The notes below the pieces were generated by a model. The model saw nothing but the letters and a program-made list of their open reading frames with translations. It did no database searches and had not been told where the DNA came from. A stretch of DNA of 35,080 bases from JAZDKP01 sp043802925. GTDB taxonomy: Bacteria > Fibrobacterota > OXYB2-FULL-49-7 > JAEUSG01. Below, piece after piece: positions 7,699 through 15,954 of the stretch. The stretch lies in the NCBI GenBank assembly GCA_043802925.1, contig JAZDKP010000095.1, positions 1 to 35,080 on the forward strand, read 5' to 3'. How positions within the stretch are numbered: position 1 is the stretch's first letter; each line of letters opens with the position of its first letter. The position numbers and the translations under genes were made by a program.

Positions 7699-9092
7699 TG
7701 AAGCGTACTCTTTCGCTTTGTCTTATTGTAAAGAACGAATCCGCGCATCTTGACACCTGTCTTACCTCGTATGCGGGCCTGGCCGACGAAGTTATCGTGG
7801 TCGACACCGGTTCCACGGACGACACCGTGGCCGTGGCGGAACGCCACGGGGCCAAGGTCTTTCACCATCCCTGGGCGGGCGACTTTGCCGCGGCGCGCAA
7901 CGTTTCCATCGACCGGGCCGTGTGCGACTGGATCCTCTGGACTGACGCGGACGACCTCATTGATGCGGCCAACAAGGAAAAAATCCGGAAGGTTTGCGAC
8001 GGGTACGGCCTGGACACTGCCTTCAGCTTCATGATCAAGAACACGCGTGATGGCGTGATGGGCGATGTCTTCAACCAGGTGCGCATGTTTCCGCGCCACC
8101 CTGCTTTACGTTTCCGGTTTCGCGTGCACGAACAAGTGCTGCCTGCCATTCAGGAACTCGGATTCAAAACGGTCTTCAGCGATATCCTTGTCATGCATAC
8201 CGGGTATGCGTCGCCCGAAATCGTGCAGCAAAAACAGGTGCGCAACCTCGCCATCCTTGAGCTGGAAATGAAAGAGCGCGGGGACAATCCGGTCATCGTC
8301 TACTCCTACGCGGGCACGCTCACGGACCTTGGCCGGTTCAACGAAGCGGTCCCGTGGTACGAAAAGGCGTTGGCTCTCGCGGAAAAGAGCGGGCGCGAGG
8401 CGCACATCGCGCAGGGCGTGCCCGTGGCCCTGGCCGGGCTTTACGGCCGGCAGAAGGATTATGCGAAGGCCAAACCCTGGGTGGAAAAGGCGTATGCGCA
8501 GGACCCGGAAAGCCCGCAGGCGAACTCCATGCTCGGGGAGATTGCGGAACGGGAAGGGCGCGTCGCGGACGCAATCCGGTATTTCGAATTCGTGCTCTCG
8601 TGTTCGGAAAAGCCGGCCTTCATTCCTGTGGATGTGAATTCCCTCAAAGTGAACGCCTGCGTGCATCTCGGCGGGCTTTATCTGAAAACCGGGCAGGCGG
8701 AAAAGATTCTGCACATCCTGGATCAGGCCATGGAAATACGGCTGGGACGGCCGGTGTTGCCTTCGGACCGGGGCAACCGTTATCTGGAACAGAATGACCT
8801 GCGAAAGGCCGGGCAGGAGTATATCACCGCGGTCAATGACGCAAAGAGCAGGGACTGGGCCTCGTTCGTCGGACTTGCCAACGTATTCATTCTCGATCAT
8901 TCCGCGCAGGACGCACTCGACACGCTTTCACTCGGGCTCACGCGCTTCCCTGACAACGAAGAGCTGCTGATGCTTCTTGCGGACCTGTATTATGACCTGA
9001 AGATGGCGGACAAAGCCGCGCCGCTGTACTTGAAAGTGGCGGAAATGACAAAGGCCGGGGAGAGGAAGAGGAAGGCCGAATCGCGGAAGTAG
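7698..9092 (+). CDS. Glycosyltransferase family 2 with TPR repeats, copy 3
   Basis: 464 residues. GT2 motifs: LIVKNES (9-15), VVDTGSTDDT (34-43) and DAD at 83-85 (WTDADD). The block FNQVRMFPRHPALRFRFRVHEQV parallels the other copies. TPR repeats from about 190 onward include FNEAVPWYEKALALAE, YAKAKPWVEKAYAQDPES and the final helices KAAPLYLKVAEM. In place of the Leu found before the first Asp in copies 1 and 2 it has Thr. The ATG overlaps the stop of copy 2. The gene ends 13 bases before a convergent lipoprotein gene with no hairpin between them. Confidence 0.88.
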   Translation: MKRTLSLCLIVKNESAHLDTCLTSYAGLADEVIVVDTGSTDDTVAVAERHGAKVFHHPWAGDFAAARNVSIDRAVCDWILWTDADDLIDAANKEKIRKVCDGYGLDTAFSFMIKNTRDGVMGDVFNQVRMFPRHPALRFRFRVHEQVLPAIQELGFKTVFSDILVMHTGYASPEIVQQKQVRNLAILELEMKERGDNPVIVYSYAGTLTDLGRFNEAVPWYEKALALAEKSGREAHIAQGVPVALAGLYGRQKDYAKAKPWVEKAYAQDPESPQANSMLGEIAEREGRVADAIRYFEFVLSCSEKPAFIPVDVNSLKVNACVHLGGLYLKTGQAEKILHILDQAMEIRLGRPVLPSDRGNRYLEQNDLRKAGQEYITAVNDAKSRDWASFVGLANVFILDHSAQDALDTLSLGLTRFPDNEELLMLLADLYYDLKMADKAAPLYLKVAEMTKAGERKRKAESRK

Positions 9093-9105
9093 GCCAGCCG
9101 GAGGA

Positions 9106-10554
9106 TCAGGGCATCGTCTGATTGAGGAGCGTGTTTCCCACGTTCACATTCGCCGTGACATCGCCCAGCACATAATAGGCGTCGTTCCGAACCGTGTTCC
9201 AGTAATATTTCTCACCCGAATCGACCGTTCCATTGTCGTTTTCGTCGGCCCAGAAGCCCAGATAATAAGTATCGGTGATATCGGAGGTGGTGCCGTAGTA
9301 ATAGGCGAAATCATCGAGGGAGGGAACATTCAGGAGCGCATAAGCGCCTAAAATGCCGCCGTCCCTGGCCAGCGCATTGCCGATATACCGGGTTGAATTC
9401 AGGAAGCCCGAATACCAGTACAGTTCGACAAAGACCTTTGAACCCACGGGCGCGCCCGTGATGCGGCCGAACACCGTGCTGGGGCTGGTTGCGATGCCCG
9501 GGCAGAAATCCATGTTGATGGCCGTATCGAGGATGTCGCGGGTGACGGACAGGGTAAAGGAGGTTTTCTTAAGCGCGCGGCCCCAATCGTCGCTGGCCGT
9601 GAAGAAACCGTCGTAGGCATAGACGTAATAGGAGCCTGTGGCAATGTTGGAGATATTGAAAGAATTACTACCGGTCGCGGTGTCCATGTCCCATCGGTAG
9701 TTTGGGGTTGTGGCGGGTGGCGGGTCGGACGGCGCGCCGGTGCCGGAAAAGAGCAGGATGTGTGTGAGCACTGTGGCGCTGCCGTAAATGGAGCCGCTGA
9801 AAGTGAGATTTCCGCCGCCCGTGCCAAGTGTAATGGTCTGTTCGGCACTGTAAGCGCTGAATATGTGGGCTAGGCTTGCGGTGTCTAAGCAGGTGTACAC
9901 CCGGTATTTATAGGTGCCGCCCGTGGCAAGGTAACTGATGTCATTGTCGTAAAATGTGAACTGGTTGGTGGCCGCATTCCGGGTGTATGCCGAGGCCGAA
10001 TAATACCAGGTTCCGATGGAGTCCCAAAGGGCGCCGTTCTGTTTGAATACGGTCATAAATATCTGATTGAAGAGGAGGGAGGCCGGGCGCATGACGAGTT
10101 TGACCGAATCCAGGCCGGTCTGCTGCAGCGAGAGCAGGGGCACGCCGAGGAGCGGGGCGGCATGGAGCGTGACCGTGGGACGACTGGTCGTGTTCAGCTG
10201 GATGAGGACGTTGCCGAGCGTACCCGAAAAAAGCGAAAAGCCGAGGGAGTCGAGAATCCGGACGGTCACATCGACCAGCCCTTCCGGAATCCGTCCGACA
10301 GTGGCGACCCTGGCGTTGTAGGGAACCATCGTGTCGCGAACCGTGATGCTCCCTTTAACAACAACGAATTGGACCTGTCTGGCATAGGGCTTGATTTCGG
10401 GCGGGAAGGTAACCGTTGCCATACCCGCCGCAGTCTTGAACAGCAGTATCGGGGCGAGGCCGCCGGATTGGGTGTCCGGGCCCACCGGACTCTGTCGCGA
10501 GCATCCGAGGCAGAGCAGGAGTAAAAACAAGGGGTAAAAGAGGTACCTTACCAT
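9106..10554 (-). CDS. Hypothetical FCB-type lipoprotein
   Basis: 482 residues. The N-terminus has a hydrophobic stretch and the lipobox CLGC (Cys18), so it is probably lipid-anchored in the envelope. The remainder is beta-rich with many Thr/Ser/Tyr/Gly residues. One block, DTMVPYNARVATVGRIPEGLVDVTVRILDS, resembles Ig/fibronectin-like sandwich domains. The C-terminal part contains PSTVFGRITGAPVGSK and FWADENDNGTVDSGEKY. The latter is an Asp/Asn-rich turn of the kind seen in calcium-binding or carboxypeptidase-regulatory-like modules. I do not recognise a named family. Its ATG overlaps the 3' end of the CsgG-like gene by 7 bases, so the two are probably translated together. Confidence 0.75.
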   Translation of the reverse strand: MVRYLFYPLFLLLLCLGCSRQSPVGPDTQSGGLAPILLFKTAAGMATVTFPPEIKPYARQVQFVVVKGSITVRDTMVPYNARVATVGRIPEGLVDVTVRILDSLGFSLFSGTLGNVLIQLNTTSRPTVTLHAAPLLGVPLLSLQQTGLDSVKLVMRPASLLFNQIFMTVFKQNGALWDSIGTWYYSASAYTRNAATNQFTFYDNDISYLATGGTYKYRVYTCLDTASLAHIFSAYSAEQTITLGTGGGNLTFSGSIYGSATVLTHILLFSGTGAPSDPPPATTPNYRWDMDTATGSNSFNISNIATGSYYVYAYDGFFTASDDWGRALKKTSFTLSVTRDILDTAINMDFCPGIATSPSTVFGRITGAPVGSKVFVELYWYSGFLNSTRYIGNALARDGGILGAYALLNVPSLDDFAYYYGTTSDITDTYYLGFWADENDNGTVDSGEKYYWNTVRNDAYYVLGDVTANVNVGNTLLNQTMP

Positions 10555-11276
10555 GTGAATTCCAATACGCCGGGTCGGGTGGAGCCATTGTCGGTGGGGG
10601 TTGTGTTGTCATCCTTATTCAAAACAACAAATGCCGCCACGCCGCCCCCCACGGCCAAAACGCCGAGGCCGACCCACAGCAAGGTGTTTGAACCGCCATC
10701 GGACTTGGCAACAGCCGGTTGCGACGCCGGGGCTGGAGCAGGAACCGGAGCAGAGGCCGGAGCCGCGGTTGCGGCAGGCACCGCTGCGACCGGCGCAGCG
10801 GACGGTGACACGGCCTGCGCGAGTTCGTTTGCCACCACAGGCATGATGTCGGTGAGCACGCCGTCGATTTGGCCTTTGTAAACTTTGCTGACCGTGCGGA
10901 TGATTTCACTGGTGGTCACGTTGATCATGCGGATGTTTACCGAATAAGTGCCGCCCACCTTGCCGATGCTGCCCGTAATCATCTGCTGGACACCGAGCAG
11001 TTGGCCCATTTCAACGACGCAGGCCTGGTCGGTGCAGGCACCGCTCTGCTGGAAGCCCTGCTCCTTGAGAATCATGTCCATTTTGCCCCGTTCCATGATG
11101 CGGAAGGTGTTGGTGTTGGAAAGGTGGCTGGACAGGGCGTCGGTCAGCGTGAGGGCTTCGCCTGCGGCAAGTCCGCGGCCTTCGAGCTCGCTCACGGCCC
11201 CGGTCATGCGCTTTTCTGTTTTCTGTGAAAAGCAAAGGGCCGCGAGGGACAGGAGTAACAGGATTGTCTTTTTCAT
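10548..11276 (-). CDS. CsgG-like secreted protein with C-terminal membrane anchor
   Basis: 242 residues. A signal peptide (about 1-17, ending LCFS) precedes a domain at about 22-155 resembling the CsgG/FlgO/TolB-N-like fold. It has LTDALSSHLSNTNTFRIMERGKM (the step where family members bind or assemble), a two-cysteine segment ACTDQAC and LGVQQMITGSIGKVGGTYSVNIRMI. An Ala/Pro-rich linker (about 158-190) then leads to a single transmembrane helix (about 198-219) and a short tail. CsgG proteins form outer-membrane pores; this one has no CsgG lipobox, so a pore role is not shown. No SD is clear before ATG. It lies 36 bases downstream of tmk and overlaps the next lipoprotein gene. Confidence 0.8.
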   Translation of the reverse strand: MKKTILLLLSLAALCFSQKTEKRMTGAVSELEGRGLAAGEALTLTDALSSHLSNTNTFRIMERGKMDMILKEQGFQQSGACTDQACVVEMGQLLGVQQMITGSIGKVGGTYSVNIRMINVTTSEIIRTVSKVYKGQIDGVLTDIMPVVANELAQAVSPSAAPVAAVPAATAAPASAPVPAPAPASQPAVAKSDGGSNTLLWVGLGVLAVGGGVAAFVVLNKDDNTTPTDNGSTRPGVLEFTW

Positions 11277-11312
11277 GGGAATAGGATAAAAATAGATTTT
11301 AATTTTCGGTTT

Positions 11313-11942
11313 TCAAAGCGCTTTTTCCCACTCTTTATATTGGCGCAGAACCTCGGTTGCCACGCGTTTAACGTCTTTTGATGCGTCGATGACGCGGAAG
11401 CGGCGAGGCTCCTTTTTTGCAAGTGCAAGGTAGGCTTTCCGTACCTTTTCCATAAAACGGGCCCCTTCGCGCTCCATCCTGTCTTTTACGCCCCTTCCTT
11501 TATATATCCGCTGAAGCGCGGCTTTGGCCGGCAGGTCGAACAGAAAAGTCAGGTCCGGGACGATTCCGGCGCAGGCAAAGCGGTTCATTTTATGGATTTC
11601 ATCCATGGGAAGCGAACGTCCGCCGCCCTGATAAGCGAAGGTGGCGTCGAAAAAGCGATCCGAGAGTACGGTGCGGCCGGCTGCAAGCGCGGGGGCGATA
11701 ATTTCCTCGACATGCTGGGCGCGGGCCGCGAGGTAGAGCAAAAGTTCGGCGCGGCTGGAAAGCGCTTTGTTTGCGGGATTGAGGATAATGACGCGAATCT
11801 GTTCAGCGGTCCGGGTGCCGCCGGGCTCGCGCGTAACAATGCAGCGGACCTTGCGGGACACAAGAATTTTGCGGAGACGCAGGAGCTGTGTTGTTTTACC
11901 GCAGCCGTCAATGCCTTCGAAGGTGACGAGCCGGCCCTTCAC
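11313..11942 (-). CDS. tmk: Thymidylate kinase (dTMP kinase)
   Basis: 209 residues, the usual length. P-loop FEGIDGCGKTTQ at 8-19, REPGGT at 38-43 (the DR/P motif that binds dTMP), and DRFFDATFAYQGGGR, containing the conserved DR and the Tyr-Gln-Gly segment that recognises thymine. The LID region (KGRGVKDRMEREG) follows. It phosphorylates dTMP to dTDP with ATP in the cytoplasm, an essential step of dTTP synthesis. It starts at GTG (11940-11942), overlapping the STAS gene's TGA stop as GTGA, so the two are translationally coupled. Confidence 0.96.
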   Translation of the reverse strand: MKGRLVTFEGIDGCGKTTQLLRLRKILVSRKVRCIVTREPGGTRTAEQIRVIILNPANKALSSRAELLLYLAARAQHVEEIIAPALAAGRTVLSDRFFDATFAYQGGGRSLPMDEIHKMNRFACAGIVPDLTFLFDLPAKAALQRIYKGRGVKDRMEREGARFMEKVRKAYLALAKKEPRRFRVIDASKDVKRVATEVLRQYKEWEKAL

Positions 11943-12292
11943 AGGACAAAGGTATCCCGGAATTCGTCCTCGTCCCGGACCACCACGAGGTTGCTGAGGA
12001 GGCCGGTCTGGGTGAGGTTGTCGAGGACATATTTTGAGAGGGAAAAGAGCACTAAATGGCCGCCCGCCTCGTCCGCCTTTTTTTTGATGTTGTTGAGGAG
12101 CGCCATGCCCGAGCTGTCGATTTGCGAGACCTGGGAGAGATTCATGGCGAAATAGCTCCGCTTTTGCGTGAGGTCGTCGAGGACGCGCTGTTTGAGGGAG
12201 AGGATGGTGGAGACGATGAGTTCGCCGTTGAGCGAATAGACGGTGAAATCTCCGAGGGTCTTGGTCTGGATTTTAAGTGAGGGCATGTACAT
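11939..12292 (-). CDS. STAS-domain anti-anti-sigma factor (SpoIIAA/RsbV type)
   Basis: 117 residues, one STAS domain. The phosphorylatable Ser of SpoIIAA-type proteins is present in IDSSGM (58-63), so it should be switched by a serine kinase/phosphatase pair. These proteins act in partner-switching: unphosphorylated STAS protein binds an anti-sigma kinase and frees a sigma factor or other target. No kinase or phosphatase gene is next to it. Two in-frame ATGs exist (12292 and 12286); SD signals are poor for both, and the gene starts 6 bases after the preceding stop, suggesting coupling. The partner in this genome is unknown. Confidence 0.88.
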   Translation of the reverse strand: MYMPSLKIQTKTLGDFTVYSLNGELIVSTILSLKQRVLDDLTQKRSYFAMNLSQVSQIDSSGMALLNNIKKKADEAGGHLVLFSLSKYVLDNLTQTGLLSNLVVVRDEDEFRDTFVL

Positions 12293-12298
12293 ATCTGG

Positions 12299-14041
12299 TC
12301 AGAACCCGATGTTGAAGTTTTCAATCTCCCAACGCTGCCGGACAGACACCGAATCCGCGACCACCTTTATTTTTTCCGCGAACCGGAAGGGCGCCAGGGT
12401 CCCGGAATTGAACCGGCCATTTTGGCCGGGATCCGCATACACGAGGATCCGGTAGCTCCCTTCCGGTAAAGATTTCACTGCGTAATATCCGTTTTTATCG
12501 GGCGAGAGTTCAACCATTTTCTTGTTTTGCGCCCGGACCCAGAACTGGAGGCGCAGCGGGAGTGTATCGCGGGTGGTGATTTTCCCTGATATGGCGCCGT
12601 TTTCCGTTTCGACGCGGGTTGAGAAGGCGCCATGCATTTCCTTTTCCGTGGAAAAGACGCCGCCCAGGTCCACGAGCTTTTCCGGGGCAAGGGACCAGGC
12701 GTAGGCCGCGTCCGGTTCGAGCGTGTCGGGCTTGAATACGAACTGGAGCGGTGTTGCGAGCCGGCTGGAACCTTTGACCGGCGCGCGCAGGGTATCGGGT
12801 TTTGACGCGGAGTCCGCGCCTTTTCGGATTGTAACGCGCTCAAGCAGAAAGCCGTCCTGAAGGGCCGCGGCCCGGACCGGTTCGGAAAAAGCGAGCTGGA
12901 TGGAGTCGCGCGGGTCCAAACCTTTTGCACGGTTTGCGGGCGAAAAGGAGAGGAGGCGCGGGCCCAGCGTGTCGGGAAGCGCGTTGCCGGAGAAGAAAAC
13001 CGTGTTCCGGAGCGTATCCACGGCCACCGAAGGGGCAACGACGCGGAGGCGGAATTTGCCGTTGCCCGGCGTGCCGGAGAGGAGGAGCAGGACCGAGGCG
13101 GTGTCGCCGGGCACGGAGAGCGCGGCCGTTATTGTGGGAAGTGCGGCCCTGGGCAAAGTGTCGCCCGGAAGCAGGGAGTAGGGTGCAATGGAGAGAAGGG
13201 TACTATCGCCTGCCACAGCCCGGCTGAAGCTGACGGCAAGTCTGGCGCCGGTCTCGTACCGGGCTTTTAACGGAACAACAGGCGCGGTGTCGGAGGAGAC
13301 GGGCACGAGCGCCATGCCCGAGTCCGTCCGGTGCGCAACGGACAGGAGGATGTCGGCCGAGGGGAAACCGATGTGTTCGCGGCCCGGGTCGAATTTGCGG
13401 TTGCGGTTATAGTCCGTGACCGCAAAGAGCCGGTACGCTCCGTACTTAAGGCTGGCAAGACGGAAGGAGCCGTCGAGCGCGGTCTGGGTGACATAATCGG
13501 GGGTCCCGCGCACGGGGTCCGGGGCAGAGTCTTTTTTGACGCGATAGGCGAACAGGGACATGGCCTGTCCCTGGCCGCGGCCGCTTTCGTCGAGGACGCT
13601 TCCCGTGATGCTGCCGCTGTCGAGTGTGGCGCCGGTGGAAAAGGAGAGCGCAACGGCCTGCGCCAGCCGGTTGCCGCGGAAGTCCTGGACCTCGGTGCCC
13701 ACGGTGACCACGTAGGTGGTGCTGTCGAGCAGCGGGCCCGCGGGGACCAGGGTCAGCGTGCGGCCCGAGACCTCGGCCTTCATGGCGGGATGGGCGGGGG
13801 AGACGAAGCACTTCTGGATAATCTGGTCCGGGGCAATCCATTTGGAGAAGGTGACACGGATGCGTGCGTCGCAAGGCACGTTCAGGGCGTTGTTTGCGGG
13901 TTCCGTGGATTCCATTATGGGTGGGGCCTTGTCTTCCGGGCCGCCGCCGGGTGTGCCGCGCGTGGCGCAGCGGGTGAGAAGCAGGCCGGCTGTGGCGAGG
14001 AGAAGGCAAAGGATGGTTGGGATGGAACGCTTCATGGGCAT
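12299..14041 (-). CDS. Ig-like (SbsA/Big_5-type) domain lipoprotein
   Basis: 580 residues. A signal region is followed by Cys25 (LLTRC, an atypical lipobox with Arg at -1) and the low-complexity TPGGGPEDKAPP. The block at about 42-140 (STEPANNALNVPCDARIRVTFSKW) matches the SbsA-type Ig-like fold. A second one follows around SFSPANRAKGLDPRDSIQLAFSEPV. Between them is a carboxypeptidase-regulatory-like segment (GSITGSVLDESG, YRLFAVTDYNRNRKFDPG), and another ends the protein. This architecture is common in FCB bacteria for envelope proteins of unknown role. The GGGPEDKAPP start resembles known FCB lipoproteins. Start choice: the longer ATG (14041) coincides with the predicted transcription start; ATG at 14035 is the alternative. 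Confidence 0.85.
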   Translation of the reverse strand: MPMKRSIPTILCLLLATAGLLLTRCATRGTPGGGPEDKAPPIMESTEPANNALNVPCDARIRVTFSKWIAPDQIIQKCFVSPAHPAMKAEVSGRTLTLVPAGPLLDSTTYVVTVGTEVQDFRGNRLAQAVALSFSTGATLDSGSITGSVLDESGRGQGQAMSLFAYRVKKDSAPDPVRGTPDYVTQTALDGSFRLASLKYGAYRLFAVTDYNRNRKFDPGREHIGFPSADILLSVAHRTDSGMALVPVSSDTAPVVPLKARYETGARLAVSFSRAVAGDSTLLSIAPYSLLPGDTLPRAALPTITAALSVPGDTASVLLLLSGTPGNGKFRLRVVAPSVAVDTLRNTVFFSGNALPDTLGPRLLSFSPANRAKGLDPRDSIQLAFSEPVRAAALQDGFLLERVTIRKGADSASKPDTLRAPVKGSSRLATPLQFVFKPDTLEPDAAYAWSLAPEKLVDLGGVFSTEKEMHGAFSTRVETENGAISGKITTRDTLPLRLQFWVRAQNKKMVELSPDKNGYYAVKSLPEGSYRILVYADPGQNGRFNSGTLAPFRFAEKIKVVADSVSVRQRWEIENFNIGF

Positions 14042-14045
14042 TAAA

Positions 14046-14075
14046 AGTATAGCAATCAGGCAACGCGGGCGGCAA
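14046..14075 (-). promoter_or_regulatory. Sigma-70-type promoter of the Ig-lipoprotein gene, possibly leaderless
   Basis: On the minus strand TTGCCG (14070-14075), 18 bases, then TATACT (14046-14051; 5 of 6 consensus). The start point 6-7 bases downstream falls on or next to the ATG at 14041, and no Shine-Dalgarno sequence is seen before either ATG. The transcript may therefore be leaderless. Confidence 0.5.
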
Positions 14076-14093
14076 GAGGTTTTGGCTGCAATA

Positions 14094-14393
14094 TCAGGCC
14101 TTATGCCGGTTCTCTTTTTCCTGTTTCACCGCAGTGCGATGCTCTTCGATGATTGCGGGCGGAATAAGCCGGCGGACAATGAATAATACCAGTCCCGCGA
14201 TGACCACGTCGTCGAGCATGCCCAGACCTGGCACCGTGTCCGGGATGAGGTCGATGGGGGAAAGAAGGTAGGCCACGCCGAGGCCAAGGAGAATCTTTGC
14301 GAGCCGCGGTGTGCGCGGGTCCGTGAGTACCCGACGGTACACTGCAATCTCTTCACGGAGGGCTCGGCCCGCGGACTTCAATCGTTCAAACAT
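14094..14393 (-). CDS. DUF1232 (YkvA-like) small membrane protein
   Basis: 99 residues. The core is KILLGLGVAYLLSPIDLIPD (about 34-53), the signature of DUF1232/YkvA proteins, with DLIPD and a following GLGMLDDVVI. It predicts one or two hydrophobic segments (about 34-52 and 61-76) and a basic C-terminal tail. The family sits in the cytoplasmic membrane and has no assigned biochemical function. It follows the two-CW gene by 9 bases; the SD before its ATG is poor, consistent with translational coupling. Confidence 0.9.
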   Translation of the reverse strand: MFERLKSAGRALREEIAVYRRVLTDPRTPRLAKILLGLGVAYLLSPIDLIPDTVPGLGMLDDVVIAGLVLFIVRRLIPPAIIEEHRTAVKQEKENRHKA

Positions 14394-14402
14394 GGAAGCG
14401 GG

Positions 14403-14702
14403 TTACTTCAGTTTTTCGAGGATATCCCTGGCGCTCTTGATGCTTTTGCCTTCCTCGGACAGCACGCGCTTGTAGAATTCGCAGGCCATGCAGTTGGCCA
14501 GCTTGGAGGCAAAGGTGCCCTGGACCTTTCCACCGCAGAAGGTGCCCGTGACCGCCCAGCAGGAACGGCCCCCGTTTTTACCGTCATTGATTTTATCCAC
14601 GCGGACTTCGATGGCGGCCGGGCAGACGCCCAGTTCCGCGTTCTTTAAGCCGTTGGGTTCGCGGCCGCACTTCTTGAATTCCCAGCAGTTCTGCCTGGCC
14701 AT
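14403..14702 (-). CDS. Two-CW domain protein, small Cys-rich
   Basis: 99 residues with a repeated Cys-Trp pattern. CWEF at 6-9 and CWAV around 49 are separated by CP and followed by FCGGKVQGTFASKLANCMACEFYK. Eight Cys residues in CW, CG, CP and CxxC arrangements suggest metal or iron-sulfur binding; which one is not decided by the sequence. This matches the family named two-CW domain proteins, usually found as stand-alone or fused to signalling domains. The start is well supported by AAAAGGAG 6 bases before ATG, 13 bases after the MFS transporter stop. Confidence 0.9.
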   Translation of the reverse strand: MARQNCWEFKKCGREPNGLKNAELGVCPAAIEVRVDKINDGKNGGRSCWAVTGTFCGGKVQGTFASKLANCMACEFYKRVLSEEGKSIKSARDILEKLK

Positions 14703-14715
14703 AAGGACTCCTTTT

Positions 14716-15954
14716 CTAAAGAATGACAGTTTCCCTGCACTGCTTGTCCGGGAGGGGGGTATCGGCGAGCGTGAGTGCGCCCAGCGCGCCAGCCATGGAG
14801 GCCCCGGCAGCTAAAAGATAGGAAAATACAAAAGAGCCGGTGGTGTTGGCCAGATACCCGGCAATGGAGGGTGAGGTGGCCTGGCCGAGACCGAAGAAAA
14901 GCGTGATGAACCCGAGTGTCGCGGCCGCGCTCCGGTGGCCGAACAGGTCGCCGCAGAGGGCGGCCATGATGGCCGCGATGCTGAAGGCCGTCAGCCCGAA
15001 CAGGAGCGACGAGAGCAGCGCAAGCACGGGCCCCTGCGCCAGGGCCATGAGCAGGTAGGCCGCGGCCTGCAGGAGGTAGACGATGATGAGCGCGCGTTTG
15101 CGGCCGATGCGATCCGAAACCGTGCCCCAGATGACGCCGCAGAAAACGCTGCAGCACCCGGTGAACATGAAATAGTTTCCAGCGCGGATGGGGGAGAAGC
15201 CGAGGCCGGTGATCAGGTGCTTGGTGTAGAAGGTCAGGTAGATCATATAGGAAAACCCGAAGGCGATATAGACCAGGCCGATGTGCCAGACCCGGGCGGA
15301 CAGGTATATCTTTTTCAGTTTGACCGGTGCCGTTGCTTCGGGCGTGCCGTTGTCCGCCAGATTGACAGGAGGGCGGTTGCGAATATAAAGAGCGGCCACC
15401 AGGGCGAAGAGGAGCGTCAGTCCGGCGTAGCCGTACCAGCAGAGGCGCCAGCCTTCGGGGCCGAAATGGAGGCTGATGCGCGGGGCCAGCGGCCCGGCCA
15501 CAATGAGGCCGAGGCTGGAGCCGATGATGCCCACACCGGTGGCAAAGCCCCGTTCGCGCGGCGGGAACCAGGCCGCGAGCAGGCCCATGGCGCCCATGTT
15601 GGTGGCGCCGCCCCCCAGGCCGGTGAGAAAGCGGGAGAGGGCCAGGTCGGTGAGGTCGCGCGAAAGCCCGGTGTAAAGCAGGCCCAGCCCGCCGAGCAGG
15701 GTGCCGAGCGCGACCACCCGACGGGGGCCAGCGTGCGAGGCGAGCGCGCCCCCGCAGACGGCCATGAGCAGGTAGCCGACCAGGTTGGCCGTGGCAAAAG
15801 CGCCGGCCTGGAAATTGTCGAGGCCGAAGCTCTTTTGAATAAAGGGCAGGGTGGCGGTATAGCCGTACCGGCCAAAGCCCAGACACCCGAAGATGACGAG
15901 CACGGTGATAAGCAGAATGATAAAACGATAGCGGGAGGGGCCGGCCGCGTTCAT
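14716..15954 (-). CDS. MFS transporter, YbfB/YjiJ-like
   Basis: 412 residues with about 12 hydrophobic segments. The N-terminal half contains FGRYGYTATLPFIQ and a GYLLMAVCGGALASH segment, typical of MFS_4 (YbfB/YjiJ) members, and the loop HAGPRRVVALG is the MFS signature between TM2 and TM3. The matching half-repeat has the loop SDRIGRKRALI. Substrate is unknown; linkage to malic enzyme invites an organic acid, but this is inference only. ATG overlaps the malic enzyme stop as ATGA, so it is coupled to it. Substrate specificity cannot be read from the sequence. Confidence 0.86.
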   Translation of the reverse strand: MNAAGPSRYRFIILLITVLVIFGCLGFGRYGYTATLPFIQKSFGLDNFQAGAFATANLVGYLLMAVCGGALASHAGPRRVVALGTLLGGLGLLYTGLSRDLTDLALSRFLTGLGGGATNMGAMGLLAAWFPPRERGFATGVGIIGSSLGLIVAGPLAPRISLHFGPEGWRLCWYGYAGLTLLFALVAALYIRNRPPVNLADNGTPEATAPVKLKKIYLSARVWHIGLVYIAFGFSYMIYLTFYTKHLITGLGFSPIRAGNYFMFTGCCSVFCGVIWGTVSDRIGRKRALIIVYLLQAAAYLLMALAQGPVLALLSSLLFGLTAFSIAAIMAALCGDLFGHRSAAATLGFITLFFGLGQATSPSIAGYLANTTGSFVFSYLLAAGASMAGALGALTLADTPLPDKQCRETVIL

